A stretch of DNA of 64,000 bases from Halichoerus grypus (GCF_964656455.1 NC_135714.1:83597903-83661902), one strand, 5' to 3'. Counted from the first letter of the stretch, positions 31,401 to 44,654 are shown. Notes: generated by a model from the letters alone, not told the origin. A program made the numbers and translations.

Positions 31401-34197
31401 TATTTTCCTGTAGTAACTAATAGATTTAATTATCAGTAGTACAAGTTTCATCTGCTTTGATTTGTTGCCTATTTTTGAAATTAGAATAATGAAATGGAGG
31501 CTTAATTCCCCATTACAAATTGGCTTATTACTTTTTATTTATATTTTACCATTAGGCCAAAATCTTATAACCAGCTTTTATTCTGACCCATACTTTCAAA
31601 AGATATTAATAAATTTAAACTATAGACTCAATTTCCTTAAATGGTGAAAAAAAGATTCTGACTGATGGAGCTTTAAAGAATATAAAGATTCTATATGGCT
31701 TATTCTTTAAGAACCTAATTATTTTTAAAAATAATAGAAAGGAGAGGAAAAGAGCTATCTGAAAGAATCAAAATCCTATAGTTCCAGCTGAAAAGAGATC
31801 ATATCTAATTTATACTGACAAAGGCATATCTAACATTCAGCATTGTGCTTGTTGGTACTAGTAGATCATCAATAACTATTTTTTGAGTGAAGGAATGGCA
31901 TAAGTTTTGTTTTGTTTGTTCAAAATTAGGGCAGCTGTTTTCTACAAGGAACAAAAATTACACTATTTTGCCTTCTGGGAAGAAAGAAACCAAAAACTAG
32001 CTCTTGCTTCCTAGATATTATATTCTTACCTAAAGAGCACATGAAGTTTACTAGAACAAGGAATTTATTAAAAAGTACCCAATGCCTTTCAAAAGGAAAG
32101 CATTTCATTCTGAAAGATGAGTTTATGAAATGGGAAAAAAAGGCTTTTAGTTTCCAAGTTTTAGAGGCACTTATGAAGCAAGGTAATAAAGTAATTGAAA
32201 TGATAAAAGGTGCTATGCAAGTAAAAAAGTGTAACTTTTTGTCTACTCTAGAATTTCCCTGCACTCCATTGAAACTGTAATTTCAATAGTAGTATCTCCA
32301 AGAAAGGAAACAATGCTACAGGTGCTGCTTTGTAATCCAAAAATTGTTAAAGCCTATCTAAATTAATCAATTAAAAAGTAAAGCCAAAATATGTTAAGCC
32401 ATCCAGAATTACTTACCTAAACCTATAAAAAATGAAGGGGGAAAAGTTATTAGCTGGAAAACCTCAGGAACAAGCAGGCAGTTAGTAAGGTATACTGTAT
32501 TTTCCACTTTCACACTTTAATGATTTTGCAATACCCAGGACCTCCTCACGTCAGGGTGTTGTTGATTATTTTTCACTTGTAGCATTTTTGGAAAACTGTC
32601 CTTGAAACGCTAAAGCTAACCGTGTGTTCTCTGTGGACACAATTTATGAAATCTGCCATCCAGACTAGAAAAGAGCCCAATGCCAGCAGCCCAGGCCTGG
32701 TGTCCTGACCCCAGGGAGAGTCAGAACCATGTTATTGGAAATTGCTGATTTCTGTCCCCCCTGCTCTGCTGCCCACTTAATTCTGGTGCTGACACAGACC
32801 TCTCTTCGAATCACTTACATACATTCAAGTTTTAAAAATGAAATTTAAAAAATTGTTCACAAAGATTTGTGATGTATAATCATTTCTATGTATAATCATT
32901 TTTATGGTTGCCAACAAACTGGAAGAAACTACCTATTTACTTATATAACAAGTGCACTATAAAGCTGTCATTGTTGAAAAGTACTTACAGCAGTGTTTGC
33001 TAGTTAAAATAATAAAATATAATCCAAGTACTTTGGTAGCTTCCCTGCGAGAAGTCTCAGAGAAGGATAAATTCTGCTGTGTTCCATTACATAATCAGCT
33101 CAGTCTACAGCTTCTAGGCATGAAGAGAAACATAAACGAAAACACAAAACTATAATGTTGCCCTTTTCTTTACTGTATTTGTAAAAAATCTATGGCCAGC
33201 TCATACATTTCATACTGGAAAATAAAGCTATGGATTTTTCTTAGTTTTAAGGCTTTTGATACATGAGTATTTGTTGGTGAGATTTTCTTTTCTCTAAGTT
33301 GAACTAAAAAAATACAAAACCTGCATATAGTTAAGCATACCTCTATAGAAAGCATTTAACATTAAAAAAATTTGATTGCTAGAGTGAATTTGTTCAAAAT
33401 AGCAGTCATTTAAAAAAATTGTTTGTTGTTATTATTTATCATGTGATTCAGACTGAACATATTACACTCTGTTTCAATGTCAGGACATACCTCTCCCTCC
33501 AGAAGTCAGTTTTTATCTCCAGAAATCAATTCTAACATATATCAAGCATGAAAGAAGAATTAAAAGTGATGACAGACTCCCTAACCAGTCTACCTGTTTA
33601 TTGGTTCTGTGCCCACGCCTGCAATTCATTCAAATAGTGAGAATAAATTACTTGATTGTCTTAGAAAATATGCCTTCCGAGGCAAGAATTTTAGGAATGG
33701 AGAGAATGACTATATTTTGAGGGTTTTAACATGAATTCCTCATGTTTTATTGATATTTGAAGAACTTCTTTGTCTAATAGGTCTTAACTTAGGTATAGGT
33801 TTATTTTTTAAGATTTAAGCATTTATTGGTATTTGATAATTAAGACTTGGTTTATAAAACTTCAGTGTTTTTTTCTTTTAAACAGAGGCTAGGTTTGGTG
33901 GTGAGGTCAAAGGAAAAGAATCCCTTACAATTTATAGCATTTTGTATAATGCTCTCTAAATAATACAAGCACCTTTATGACTTATAAAGTTAAAATAAAG
34001 ATGACATAGAAGGATGGAAGGAGTTTGAATGGCTGTTTATACAGAGAAATTTAAAGTAGGAAGAAACATGAAGAAGGTTAAGAATAAAAATTAAATTAAT
34101 GTTTTTAGTTTTGCTGGATATTCAGGAAAGTACTTAAGGGAATACACAAAATCATTAGTTTATATAAAATTAAAATTGAATATAAAATCTAGGCAGT
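28406..34197. other. Intron 1, mostly unique sequence
   Basis: About 5.8 kb with no Can-SINE and few recognisable repeats: an L2 tail near 31785-31905 (TGTGCTTGTTGGTACTAGTAG, then ATCAATAACTATTTTTTGAG) and short T-runs. Frames are short. This repeat-poor 5' end of intron 1 is a reasonable place for enhancers, but I see no decisive motif cluster. Confidence 0.5.
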
Positions 34198-34212
34198 AGA
34201 AAAGATTATTTT

Positions 34213-34388
34213 GTTTTTAATAGAAGGAGTGGGGGGCAGAGGGGCAAAGGGAGAGGGAGAGAGAATCTTAAGCAGGCTCCATGCCCAGCACGGAGCCCGT
34301 CGCAGGGTTGGATCTCACGACCCTGAGATCATGACCTGAGCCAAAATCGAGAGTCAGGTGCTTAACCTACTGAGCCACCCCAGTGCCC
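34213..34388 (-). repeat. Can-SINE
   Basis: GTTTTTAATAGAAGGAGTGG start, GAGCCACCCCAGTGCCC end. AGAAAAGATTATTTT flanks at 34198-34212 and 34389-34403. Confidence 0.92.
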
Positions 34389-34403
34389 AGAAAAGATTAT
34401 TTT

Positions 34404-35126
34404 ATTAAATGTATTCACACTGCTAATTTCAAGCCAGCCAGGAAGCCTGGGAAAATATTTTGTTGGGGATGGATTAAAATGAACCAAAAACATAGCTAAT
34501 TCCATACCATATTCATTTAATTCATTCATTTATTATGCAGTTAACATATAGTAAGGTAGGTAAGTTAAGTATTTGTGTGTGTGTGTGTTTTAAATCTATG
34601 AGTCTTAAAAATCTGGTCAAAATCAAGGATAATGAAAGCATAGGTAAGGATTTAGTGGGAGTGTCCTCTATAAAATTAGATCTTGAACTTTCTTACTGAC
34701 TTGAATATGAACAAGAAAAATAATCTAGAAAGTGAATCAGAATTCCAGAGAAAAGGATAAATTCTGTGTATCATGGATGAGAAGGGGAGAGTCATGATGA
34801 AAAGAGAGAGATTGGAAAGAACTTTTTTTATAGGCATTTCACTGTGGATTATCCTATTTTTGATTAATTGAAAACAATGGCTATTGCCTCCTCATTCTGA
34901 AAACATTTTAGAAGTCACTTGTGATTAAGCAAACCTCAGTACACCTGGGAAATTAAAATCAAAAGCATGGTATTTGACAATTGAATGTATTTCCTTGCTA
35001 TCATGCCATAACATAGCATTCATTTGATAAAATATCTTGATGGTTTCTCTCCATGTCTTTACCTAATTTCCCATTTTAGGCATTTAACTAAATTTAACAA
35101 GTACACCTTAGAACATTTTAATATTT
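34404..35126. other. Intron 1, no feature seen
   Basis: Unassigned AT-rich sequence with a short GTGTGTGTGTGTG run near 34576. Confidence 0.4.
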
Positions 35127-35139
35127 CCTGACTATTTTA

Positions 35140-35307
35140 TTTTATTTTAAGATTTTATTTATTTGAGAAGGAGAGAACGCAAGCAGGGGGAGAGGGAGAA
35201 GGAGAAGCAGACTGAGCAGGGAGCCCGAGGCGGGGCTGGATCCCAGGGTCCTGGGATCATGAGCTGAGCCGAAGGCAGACACTTAACCGACTGAGCACCC
35301 AGGTTCC
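35140..35307 (-). repeat. Can-SINE
   Basis: TTTTATTTTAAGATTTTATT start, GAGCACCCAGGTTCCC end. CCTGACTATTTTA (35127-35139) and CCTGACTGTTTTA (35308-35320) are the duplication. Confidence 0.92.
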
Positions 35308-35320
35308 CCTGACTGTTTTA

Positions 35321-35930
35321 AAACATTACCTTAGCAGTCATTTACCCTCAAGTTCCTTTTTATGATGGTCAGGGAAAGTATACCATTTCTCTTAGAAAGT
35401 GTACTGTAATAGCCAAATAGGAATCAGTCCAAGTTGTTTACAAAGGTAGTTCAATCCTGTGTTGAAATAAATGGATGATTTTGGGGGGACAGTTGTGCTA
35501 TATTTACTAAGTATTTGTTAAACTGGAAGAATCCAGTCATTCAAGGCAAGCCACAAAAAACAGTAATTTTATTGCGGAGCCACTTAAGTATCTTCACATA
35601 GATATCCGCATCAGTATGCCGGTACCAAATTTATGGTCATCCTCATTCACCAAATTGCAATCCCTCCCACACCCCCCATGCACATTAAGGCATGCAGGTG
35701 TCAGCCCACTGTGGTCCATTTGGTAAGTTCCCCATGCCAGAAATTTAGGATCCCATTCTTCATGCATTCTCATTTATCTCCTCCAATCCCCAAGTTCTAT
35801 TAATTCAGCCTCCTCCTCTCCTCCAGAATCCGTCCCTTCCTCCTTGAATTTCTAACTTTCGTTTTTGCACTGTCTCCTGATTCATTATCTCCTTCAGTTC
35901 TGTCATTCATTCCAACATAAAGGTCAGCTT
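35321..35930. other. Intron 1, no feature seen
   Basis: Unassigned sequence. A C-rich stretch CCCACACCCCCCATG lies near 35666. Confidence 0.4.
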
Positions 35931-36360
35931 TCCAAAGCGCAAGTCTGATCATGTCATAATCTTTATTTCTGAAATGAATCTCTGTTGTCTTCACAGGCTC
36001 GTTCCTGCACAGCTCACCTCCCACCCTTGCTCCTCCCCCATCCCCTATTTCTCAAATCATCCACATCAGTTTTCAGTTCCTTACCCTCTGTGTGTTCTCC
36101 CTTTGAATGCCTCTGCATACGCACTCCCTGTGTGAGGAGTGTCCTTCCCTTCCTCGCCAACTACTCAACCTTCAGGGATGGTCTGGCGTCGTCATTTCTC
36201 TCTCGCTCTCCTCTATCCATTCTCCCTGACCTCTCCATGAAGTTATGTGCTTGCAATCCATGTTCTCTTGACTTCTTAGGTTTTCTAGACAGAAAATACG
36301 TTGAGGGTGAGGATTTTATCTTACTTTTTCTTTGCATAGTACCTGTAAGTTTGCTAAATG
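35931..36360 (+). repeat. L2 fragment
   Basis: AAGCGCAAGTCTGATCATGT, TTCTCCCTTTGAATGCCTCT, CTCAACCTTCAGGGATGGTC and CTCCCTGACCTCTCCATG follow the L2 3' region. The 126-codon frame across it is a by-product. Confidence 0.5.
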
Positions 36361-36399
36361 AGTAAGTAAATAACTAGACAGAATGTCAGCAAGTATTGA

Positions 36400-36525
36400 C
36401 TAGGTAGCTATTGATTAAACTGTGTGGCTCTGGGCAAATTAACTTCTCTGGGTTTCATTTTCTCTGTATAAAAATGAAAGGGTTAGACTAAATGACCATC
36501 TACTTCTAAAATTCTTTGTTTCTTT
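36400..36525 (+). repeat. MIR-like fragment
   Basis: GTGTGGCTCTGGGCAAATTAAC, TTCTCTGGGTTTCATTTTCT and GGGTTAGACTAAATGACCAT are MIR/MIR3 landmarks. Confidence 0.6.
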
Positions 36526-37480
36526 GATATAATATTATTTGGAAGACTTCAGATTTTCTTGCTCTATTGAGCAAGGTCACGTTAAGGAAAATGTGTGTGA
36601 GAAGGTACAAAGACAATTCTTGACTGTCATTATGATAATATGAGGAACTGTTCATTTTTGGATTATGAGTTATCATTTATAGTCAGTCTAGTTTCTTTGT
36701 GACATCAGGTGTTTCTGGGGTTGCATCTTTTTGTTATTAATCTCCACTATATATTTACATTCATATTTCTCCAAAGAAATTGAAGACACGCTTGATACAG
36801 AAATTGAATATAAAATACAATATTTTAACTCTAACTGGGTTCAAGTTCTCCTTAATTATAACTATAGTTGGAGGAGGAAAAAAGGGAAGTGGTAGTAATG
36901 TAAGCTCAATCCTCATGTGTCAGAACAAGAACATAATGTCTAAAATCGACAAATTAAGAAAAAAGATATAAACATAGTATTTGGAGATACGAAAAGAACC
37001 CCCAGGAAAATCAAAAAGAGAAAGTTAAGAGTGTTAAAAAGTCAGTCACTCTGAAAAGCAGGACTGGAGATGACGAGAGGTGGGGTAGGGGAATCTTTGC
37101 TTTTTTGTAGAAGCTCTTCTACCTTTGCATAGTAGGATATCTTTTTTAACCATTAATTCATTTGAATATATGTTGGGTCCTTTCCATGTGCCAGGTTCTA
37201 GGAACTGGGAATACTGAACAAGACAGAAATCCATGATTTCATGGAGCTTAGATCATGTAATGTTTTCAGTTTTAAAAATTTTCTCTTTACATTAGCCTTT
37301 TAAAAATTGAAGAATCACGTAACTAAAAGATTGCATTAATCATAAGAGTACAGCTTTAATGATTTACCTCAAAGTGAATACACTTAACTTAGGTGGTGCT
37401 CTAGAAAGAACATTACCAGCACCCCAAAAGCCCTATTTCTGCCCCTTCATGGTCAGGACACCTACCCTTCACTCTCATTT
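36526..37480. other. Intron 1, mostly unassigned; L2 tail at 37150-37260
   Basis: At 37150-37260 the complement of an L2 3' end is visible (TTCATTTGAATATATGTTGG, TCCATGTGCCAGGTTCTAGG, ACAAGACAGAAATCCATG). The rest is unassigned. Confidence 0.45.
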
Positions 37481-37497
37481 AAAAAGTTTCAGTAATG

Positions 37498-37669
37498 GAG
37501 CACCTGGGTGGCTCAGTCGGTTGGGCGTCTGCCTCCCGCTCAGGTCATGATCTCAGGGTCCTGGGATTGAGCCCCGCATGAGAAGCCTGCTTCTCCCTGT
37601 CGTGCTCCCCCTGCTTGTACGCACGCTCTCTCTCTTTCTCTGTCAAATAAATAAATAAAATCTTAAAAA
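37498..37669 (+). repeat. Can-SINE (internal deletion)
   Basis: GAGCACCTGGGTGGCTCAGT head; after GAGCCCCGCAT it jumps to GAGAAGCCTGCTTCTCC, missing part of the middle. AAAAAGTTTCAGTAATG before and AAAAGTTTTCACTAATG after are the target duplication. Confidence 0.9.
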
Positions 37670-37689
37670 AAAAAGTTTTCACTAATGAC

Positions 37690-38569
37690 TTTTGGATTAT
37701 ATGCATGTTGATTCCATGAGTCCACAGATAAATTCATCCACATGCAATTGCGAATTAACTGAATGAATTCATTACTCCAAGGTGCTAAAAATGAGCTTCA
37801 CACAAGGAGGAACTGTGCTATGATTAAAAGCCCTAAGATGAGTTCATTTGAGACTTTAATCACTAAACAAAATATAATTTGTAAAAATAAAAAACAAATC
37901 ACATTTTCATATTAATTTGTCATTTACGAGTTTGAGTAAATATTTTGTTTATTGCCCAGCAGTCGAGGTCACTGACAAAGAGATATGGGAGAAAGAAGTA
38001 TTCACATCAGACCTTATCAGACGTGGGAGAGAATGTAGTTCACTTTTTTCTTCCTTTAGAGATTGACATCTGCATAAATTGAAGGATTTATGTGAGTGGT
38101 CAATGTGGAAATGCCTTTATAACTAGATTTAAGGACTGAAAGTTCCCTGTATAAGGCCTGATTTTGATGCTTACAAATCATCATTTGTGTGTTTGTGTAA
38201 TTGGAAGGTCACTGTTGTTCTTATTTCTTCAAGGAAACCCTTTTCTCCCTCCAGAGTGATTGTCACCATATCCATAGAACCAAGCAAGTATTGCTGGTTC
38301 ACATGATTAATTCTTTTCATTTAAAACATAAAGGATATACTTTTATAGATATGTGAGGATAAATAAAAATGAAAATCCAACTGAAGTTGTCATACTCAAA
38401 TTTAAGAGAACTTGATTGTTTTCTCTGTATCTGATCAAAATAATATTAATCTCTAATTCATAATTCTTGAGGTCTACTTCCTCTTCAGTCTGACAATACA
38501 AATACTCCAAAATGGTGCTCAAGACAAAGGCCAGACATGAAATTAAAATTTGGTTGTACTACATTTTTT
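37690..38569. other. Intron 1, no feature seen
   Basis: AT-rich unassigned sequence. Confidence 0.4.
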
Positions 38570-38990
38570 TAATTAAGTCTTAATTTTTTTTACAGCAGTT
38601 TAAGGTTCACAACAAAATTGAGGGTAAGGTACAGAGATTTCCCGTACACCCCTGCCCCTGTATATGCATAGTCTCCCCATTATCAGCATCTCTCATCAGA
38701 GTGGTACATTCGTTACAGTTGATGAAACTACATTGACACATTATAAGCACCCAAAGTCCATAGTTTGTGTATGGTTCCTTCTTGGTGGTGTGCATTCTTT
38801 GGGTTTGGACAAATATACAAGGACATGTATCCATCATTACGGTATCATACAAGAGTATTTTCACTGCCCTAAAAGTCCTCTGTGTTCCACCTATTCATCC
38901 TTCACCTGCTACCCCCACCATCATACTCTTATTTTTAGAGAAGAAACCTGTAGTAAATCAAATCCCTTTCTGATGCCACCTGAATGAAAG
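38570..38990 (-). mobile_element. Old L1-type fragment
   Basis: TTACAGCAGTTTAAGGTTCA, GTACAGAGATTTCCCGTAC, CACCCAAAGTCCATAGTTTG and TTTTCACTGCCCTAAAAGTC form a well-known old LINE segment. The strand is tentative. Confidence 0.5.
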
Positions 38991-39419
38991 ACCTCAAACT
39001 TTGAGTAAATGTATTGAATTGGTTTTTATGTGGAAATGGAAGACAACAATATCTCATGAGTGAATTCAGTTGTAACATGTTAAGGTTTTATCTAATTTAC
39101 TGTAATCTTTAGAGAACTTCTCTAGCTCTACAGATTTAGATTCATCATTTTCTTCCTACTATATATTAACAAAAATAAATTTTACTTAGAATGGAATCTG
39201 CCATTTAATATATATCACCCTTAATTATAATATTAGAAAATGTCCAGAACATCTTTTTGACCTTATAAATTTCAATCATTTATGATTAAGAAAACAATCA
39301 TGGGCAAAGATTGATACTTATGGAACATATTAGAATGCATTCTGATCTTTCTCAGAAAATCTCTGTCCTCCATGGGTACAGTGGACATGATACAGCAAGA
39401 ATTTATATGCTTCTCTCAC

Positions 39420-41810
39420 ACAGGGAAAAGAAGTTATATTTACTATGTTTTATTGATTCTAAGAGGTACTTCTCTCCCTTCCCAGTGTAACATCTTGACT
39501 TAATTATATGTATTTGAGGATTTTCTAGGTATCTTTCTGTTACTGGTTTCGAATTTAATTTTATTGTGTTTAGATAACATATCTGTATGCTTTCACTTCT
39601 TTGAAATTTATTGAGATTTGTTTTATGGTCCAGCCTACAGTCTGTCTTGGTGAATGTTCCACATGCACTTGTGTCTTCCACAGTCATTGGAGTGTTCTAT
39701 ACATGCACTTAGTTTTATTAATGATGTTGTTCCTACATTTTCTATATCTTTACTGATGTTCTGTTGATTTGCTTTCATCAATTACTGAGAGAGGAGTGTT
39801 AAAAATGTTAACTATAATTGTAGATATTTCCATTTCTTCCTTTAGTTCTGCCACGTTTGCTTCTTGTATTTTGAAGCTCTCTTAATACGTGCATACACAT
39901 TAAGATCATTATTTCTCTGTGATGAATTGACCCTTTTATTCTTAAGAAATGGTTCTCTTTGCCCCTGGTAATATTTCTTCTCTTGAAGTCTACTGTATCT
40001 GATATTTTAGTATAACATGCTTTTTTATATTTAGTATTTCCATGGTTTAACTGTCATAACTTTCCATCCTGATACTTTTAAACTACTTGAGTCTTTAATA
40101 TTTAATTTTTAACAATTTCTATGAAAAGCATATACTTGGGTCTTGCTTTTTTTGTCCACGCTGACCATCTCTACCTTCTTTTGGCCTGTTTAGTCCATTT
40201 CCATTGATTATAATTATTGATATCATTGGGCTTAAGGTACCATCTTGGTAATTATTATCTACTTGTGCCATCTGTTCTTTATCTATTGTTTCCCTCCCTT
40301 CCTGCCATCTTTTGAATAAGTTTATTTTTTAAATTCCATTTCATCTCCTTCATTGCCTATATTTTAAACTGTTTACTTTAGGGATTACAATATGCATCCT
40401 TGAGTCTACCACAAGTTCATACTGTAACATTTCATATATAAGAACTTGACAGTGGTATACTTCTACTTGTCCTTTTCCCTTCCTCTGTGCTATTTTTGTT
40501 ACACATTTTACTTCTACATATGTTATAAACCCCAAAATATATTGTATTTTTTTTAATAGCACACAAGAGAAAAGTCTTATATTTACCCACATTTTCATCA
40601 TCTTTGGCGTTTTTCATTCTTTCATGTAGATCCAAATTTCTATCCAGTATCATTTCCCTTCAGCATGAAGAACTTTCTTTAACAGGCTGCGGGCCTGCTA
40701 GGGATGAATTCTCTCAGCTCTTGTTTATTTGAAAAATGTCAGTTTCACCTTAATTTGTAAAGGTTATTTTTGCTGAGTAGAGAACTGTACGCTTATCTTT
40801 TTTTCTTTCAGTATTTTCATCATTGTTTCTGATAAGTCAGCCATCATACTTACCATTATCCCCCCTTGTCCCTGGATGTTTTTAGGATTGTTTTCTTTAG
40901 CATTAATTTTTATCAATTTGGTTGTGATGTGACTATGCATGGTTTTGTCTTTATCCAACATGGGGATCTTTGAGATTCTTGGATCTATGGGTTGATTTTT
41001 TTTTTAAACCAAATTTGGAAAATTCTTGGCCATTATTTCTTCAAATATTTTTTCTTCTCTCTCTTTCTAGGGCTCTAAATGACACATATGTTTAAGACCA
41101 CCTGATACCATCTCATAGGTCATTAAAGGTGTCTTAATTTCTTTCTGCCTTTTTTCTCTCTGCTTCAGTTTAGATAGATTTTATTGACTGATATTCAAGC
41201 TTATTGATCCTTTCTTCTAGTGTTCAATATGCTGATCAGGTCACCTAATAAAATCCCATTTTGATGTAGAATTTTCCATTGGTTCTTTTTCTTTTTTATT
41301 TCCATTTCTCTTCCAAGATTCCCTATCCATTTATTATGTTCATCTTTTCCTTTATATTCTTGGACATACTGCTATTTTTTTTTAAAGATTTTATTTATTT
41401 ATTTGACAGAGACACAGCGAGAGAAGGAACACAAGCAGGGGGAGAGAGAGAGGGAGAAGCAGGCTTCCCGCCGAGCAGGGAGCCTGATGCAGGGCTCGAT
41501 CCCAGGACCCTGGGATCATGTCCTGAGCCGAAGGCAGACGCTTAATGACTGAGCCACCCAGGCGCACCTGGACATATTGCTATTAACAGTTTTAAAGTCA
41601 TTGGTTGCCAGTTCCATAATTTGTGTCATTATTTTCTTTTGAGTCATGTTTTCCTACTTCTTTGCATGTTTTGTCCTTTTTGTTGTACATTGTGGGTACT
41701 ACATTGTAGAGAGGATGTATTTTTGTCTTCCTTTAAAGAGTGTTGAGTTCTGTTGTAATAGGCAATAAATTTACTGGTGAATCACCTGGTTTTATAAAGT
41801 TGGGCTTAGA
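39420..41810 (-). mobile_element. Old L1/HAL1-like element, antisense to NFKB1, with a SINE in it
   Basis: Landmarks on the + strand are complement L1 reading: TTGTTTTATGGTCCAGCCTA, TCTTGGTGAATGTTCCACAT, GTATTTTGAAGCTCTCTTAA, GAATTGACCCTTTTATTCTT, then GATTCTTGGATCTATGGG and TTATTTCTTCAAATATTTTT further right. A Can-SINE splits it at 41377. It is decayed, with no long frame. Confidence 0.65.
41377..41568 (-). repeat. Can-SINE
   Basis: TTTTTTTTAAAGATTTTATT start, GAGCCACCCAGGCGCACC end. TGGACATACTGCTATT (41361-41376) and TGGACATATTGCTATT (41569-41584) differ at one base. Confidence 0.94.
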
Positions 41811-42530
41811 GTAGTCTTTATTCTAGGGTATTTCCCTTATTTCAATAGCATGGTCTTTCTGGGGTCATAGCTGAATGCTTAGATTATTGAGTGATGTCTC
41901 TTTACCCTGGATGATTGGAACTTCAGTGTTTCTCATAGGTTCCCAAAACTTCTGGAATCTCCATTCAGCTCTCAGATCCCCGGCAGCCGTTTTTCTAGTA
42001 GACTTGTCCTGCACTACTAGTACAGCTTAGTATGTATTCATTAACCAGAAGTGACCCCTATGCAGATTTCTGAGCCTTTTTGTCTGTGTAAATTCCTCAT
42101 TTCTGATACCCTGCCCAGTGAGATTGCTGTTCTCTGTTTGGACTCTTACTTCCTTGTGTCGTGGTTTGGAACATACTCTCAGTCAAAAAGTGAACTAGAG
42201 CTCACCTCAAGTGTTTCCATGTCCAGTGTCTTCCATTATTGTTTCAATTATTGGTATAGTTTTACAGTTGAGTTGGGCAAGTTCAATAACCATTACCCTG
42301 TCATGACTGAAACCAGGAGTCCGCATTTTGACAAATCTGAAATTGCAGTGCTTCCTGCTATTAATATAATATCAATTTTTAAGTCCTTAGTATTTACTAA
42401 TTTGGTGATAAAAAGAAGCGAAGCTCTTATATCTACTTTTTAGGCATTTTATCCACTTAAGAAGATGGTAAATATATAAAGTTAAATTGTAGTAGACCAT
42501 TATGTTGTCAAGTGTAAAATCACCAGTACA
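41811..42530. other. Intron 1, no gene seen
   Basis: The 130-codon frame at 42051-42443 has no recognisable domain and lacks splice-site context. It continues the composition of the LINE remains to its left. Confidence 0.4.
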
Positions 42531-42960
42531 CCTAAGGGTTATAGCCTTTGGGTGGGCTGCATAGCTGTAGGTTACAGAGGAAATACAGGGTTTCTGGGCA
42601 GAGGTCAGATTTGAGTAGAGGCTTGAGGAGTAGGTAATATGTAAGTAAGAAAGATGGCATTTCAGAATGCAAGGCTACCATGAACAAAACACAAGGTGGA
42701 AATGAGCAAGGCATTTTTGCATGATCAGTCTGTCTGTAATAAAGGGTTTTGGTTAGGACATAGTAATAGATGATGTTTATAATATGATTTAATGTAATAA
42801 TATAATCTGAGTGGTTGAGGGCTTTTGACCTTATAAGGGAGAATAGTAGGGAGGCTACTACTGTCATTCAAACGTGAGGCAGTGAAAGTTCAACTAGGGT
42901 ACAGCAGTGGGAATGGAAAGGGGGGGGGACAGACACAAGAAATAATACAAGGAAGAAATC
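42531..42960 (-). repeat. L2-like fragment
   Basis: GCAGAGGTCAGATTTGAGTA, GAGCAAGGCATTTTTGCATG and GGTTGAGGGCTTTTGACCTT are weak matches to the complement of the L2 3' region. A G9 run lies at about 42920. Confidence 0.4.
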
Positions 42961-43494
42961 AGCAGAAATTGGTTATTGACTGAGTATGTGTGAGATAAGG
43001 AGAGGGAAAGGAGAAAAAGGTGACTGAACTTTTGACCCTGAGTACCCGAGACAGTGATATATTGGCAGAAATTGGGAAGTCAAGAACAGAGCCATTGCAG
43101 CAGGAATGATTAATTTGATTTTAGATATTAGAGAGTTGAAAGTATTAAAAGCTTTATAAATTGTTTTTTAATGGTATCAGTGCTTAAAGCTAATAACACT
43201 GTATTAATACTTACATTTTGAAGGCTTTATAGTACTAATTTTATTTCTGTTTACATTACAGTATTTTTGGGTAATGTACTTGTTTCGTTTGTTTTATGAG
43301 GAACTGAATAAGCAAATACAGTAAAAATGAGTACAAAGTGTGGGGGGTGGGGAGTGGGTTCTGAATAGGACCCTAACAAAGAAAATGTAATTACTGAATT
43401 ACCAAGATAAATAACCCATGCCCTACACACCCTCCATTTCCCGTGACCCTTACCATGTTGCATTGCTTTTGCCTCTCTGTCTTCGTACTTACTA
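42961..43494. other. Intron 1, no feature seen
   Basis: Unassigned. A G-rich GTGGGGGGTGGGGAGTGGG stretch lies at about 43340-43358. Confidence 0.4.
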
Positions 43495-43995
43495 AACTAT
43501 TGCATTAGTTAGCTTTCGCTGTGTAAAAAATTACCACAAAGCTAATTAAAACACAAACATTTGTTATTTCCCTCAATTTGGTGGACTCTCTAGGTCATCT
43601 GGTCTGGGCTGGCTCTGCTGATCTCTGAAGTCTTGTGGTTGCTCATCTGATGCTGTCTGGTTTAGGGGGGCGTCCAGTAGGACCTCTCTGCTCCACAGGA
43701 TCTCTCATTCTCCAGTGGGCTAGCTCAGGCTTGTTCACATGGCAGCAGTGTTCCAAAAGAGCAAGAATGGCTATTGCAAGGCCTCTTCAAGCTGGTGTTT
43801 TAAACTCACACTTCTGTCTCATTCTGTTGGTCAGAGCAGTTACAGGCCTGCCAAGATTCAAGGGATGGAGGAGAAATAGATTTTATCTTTTGTTGGGTGG
43901 GGTTGCAAAGAACGTTTGGTCATTGCTTTCAGTCGACCACAGCTGTGGGCCCTGGGAATACACGCTTGTATACTTTGCTGTCTTTGGTAACTGAC
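43495..43995 (-). repeat. LTR-like ancient repeat (ERVL/MaLR type)
   Basis: GCATTAGTTAGCTTTCGCTG, AAAATTACCACAAAGCTAAT, TAGGTCATCTGGTCTGGGCT and GGCTTGTTCACATGGCAGC resemble the complement of a common LTR. The 119-codon frame within it is a by-product. Confidence 0.45.
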
Positions 43996-44435
43996 ACATA
44001 GGAAGGCTAAGTATTTTTTTTAATGAATTACTAAATTAATGAAGGGAGGAATGCATTCAAGGAATATTTCAATGTACCTTAGTTTTAAAGATATACATAC
44101 TTTTATTATACCATTAGTGAGTATGGTGTTTTCTATGGACGTATTTTAGAGAGTCTCTTGATTCTCCTTCTATCCTTTGTAATTGAACAAAGGAGATATC
44201 CAAAACTATTGCTGGAGTTATTGTTGTTTTGTATATTCACCACATTTGACTGTCTCAGGAAGAACTGACTTGAGTGCGTTGTCACAGTCCTATTCGGGTT
44301 TTCAGGCTATGATCTGGGTAGACTAGCTCCAACCTGAACATGCAGGAGACCAGGAGCAAAGATGCTGGATGAAAATGAATAAAATTGTATGTCAAGGAAA
44401 AAAATCATATCTGCCACTTAGGTAAATGAACGAAC
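43996..44435. other. Intron 1, no feature seen
   Basis: Unassigned sequence. Confidence 0.35.
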
Positions 44436-44630
44436 CAGAGTCTGTGAAGTCAGATTAGCTAGCATTACTCTGTCAACCTCAGCAAAGCACTTACTCTCTG
44501 TAAACCTCAGTTTTCTCCTCCAGGACCATATTTCTCAGGAATATTGTGAAAAATAAGTGAAATACACGAAGCACTAGCTATAATTCCTGATTCATGAGAA
44601 GTAATCAATAAGTTTAGTTCTTTATACATG
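44436..44630 (+). repeat. MIR
   Basis: GCAAAGCACTTACTCTCTGT, AAACCTCAGTTTTCTCCTCC and the CACTAGCTATAATTCCTGAT/CAATAAG end are diverged MIR landmarks. Confidence 0.6.
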
Positions 44631-44654
44631 TGAAGCAAAGTACTGTCATATGAT

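Noticed and set aside
31926..32264. 112-codon frame on the - strand in intron 1
   Set aside because: No recognisable protein features. The opposite strand has a 79-codon frame over the same bases; both look like chance.
35985..36365. 126-codon open frame in intron 1
   Set aside because: It coincides with an L2 fragment; the translation is Ser/Leu/Pro-rich with no domain.
42051..42443. 130-codon open frame in intron 1
   Set aside because: No domain, no splice sites fitting NFKB1 frame, and it lies in decayed repeat-like sequence.
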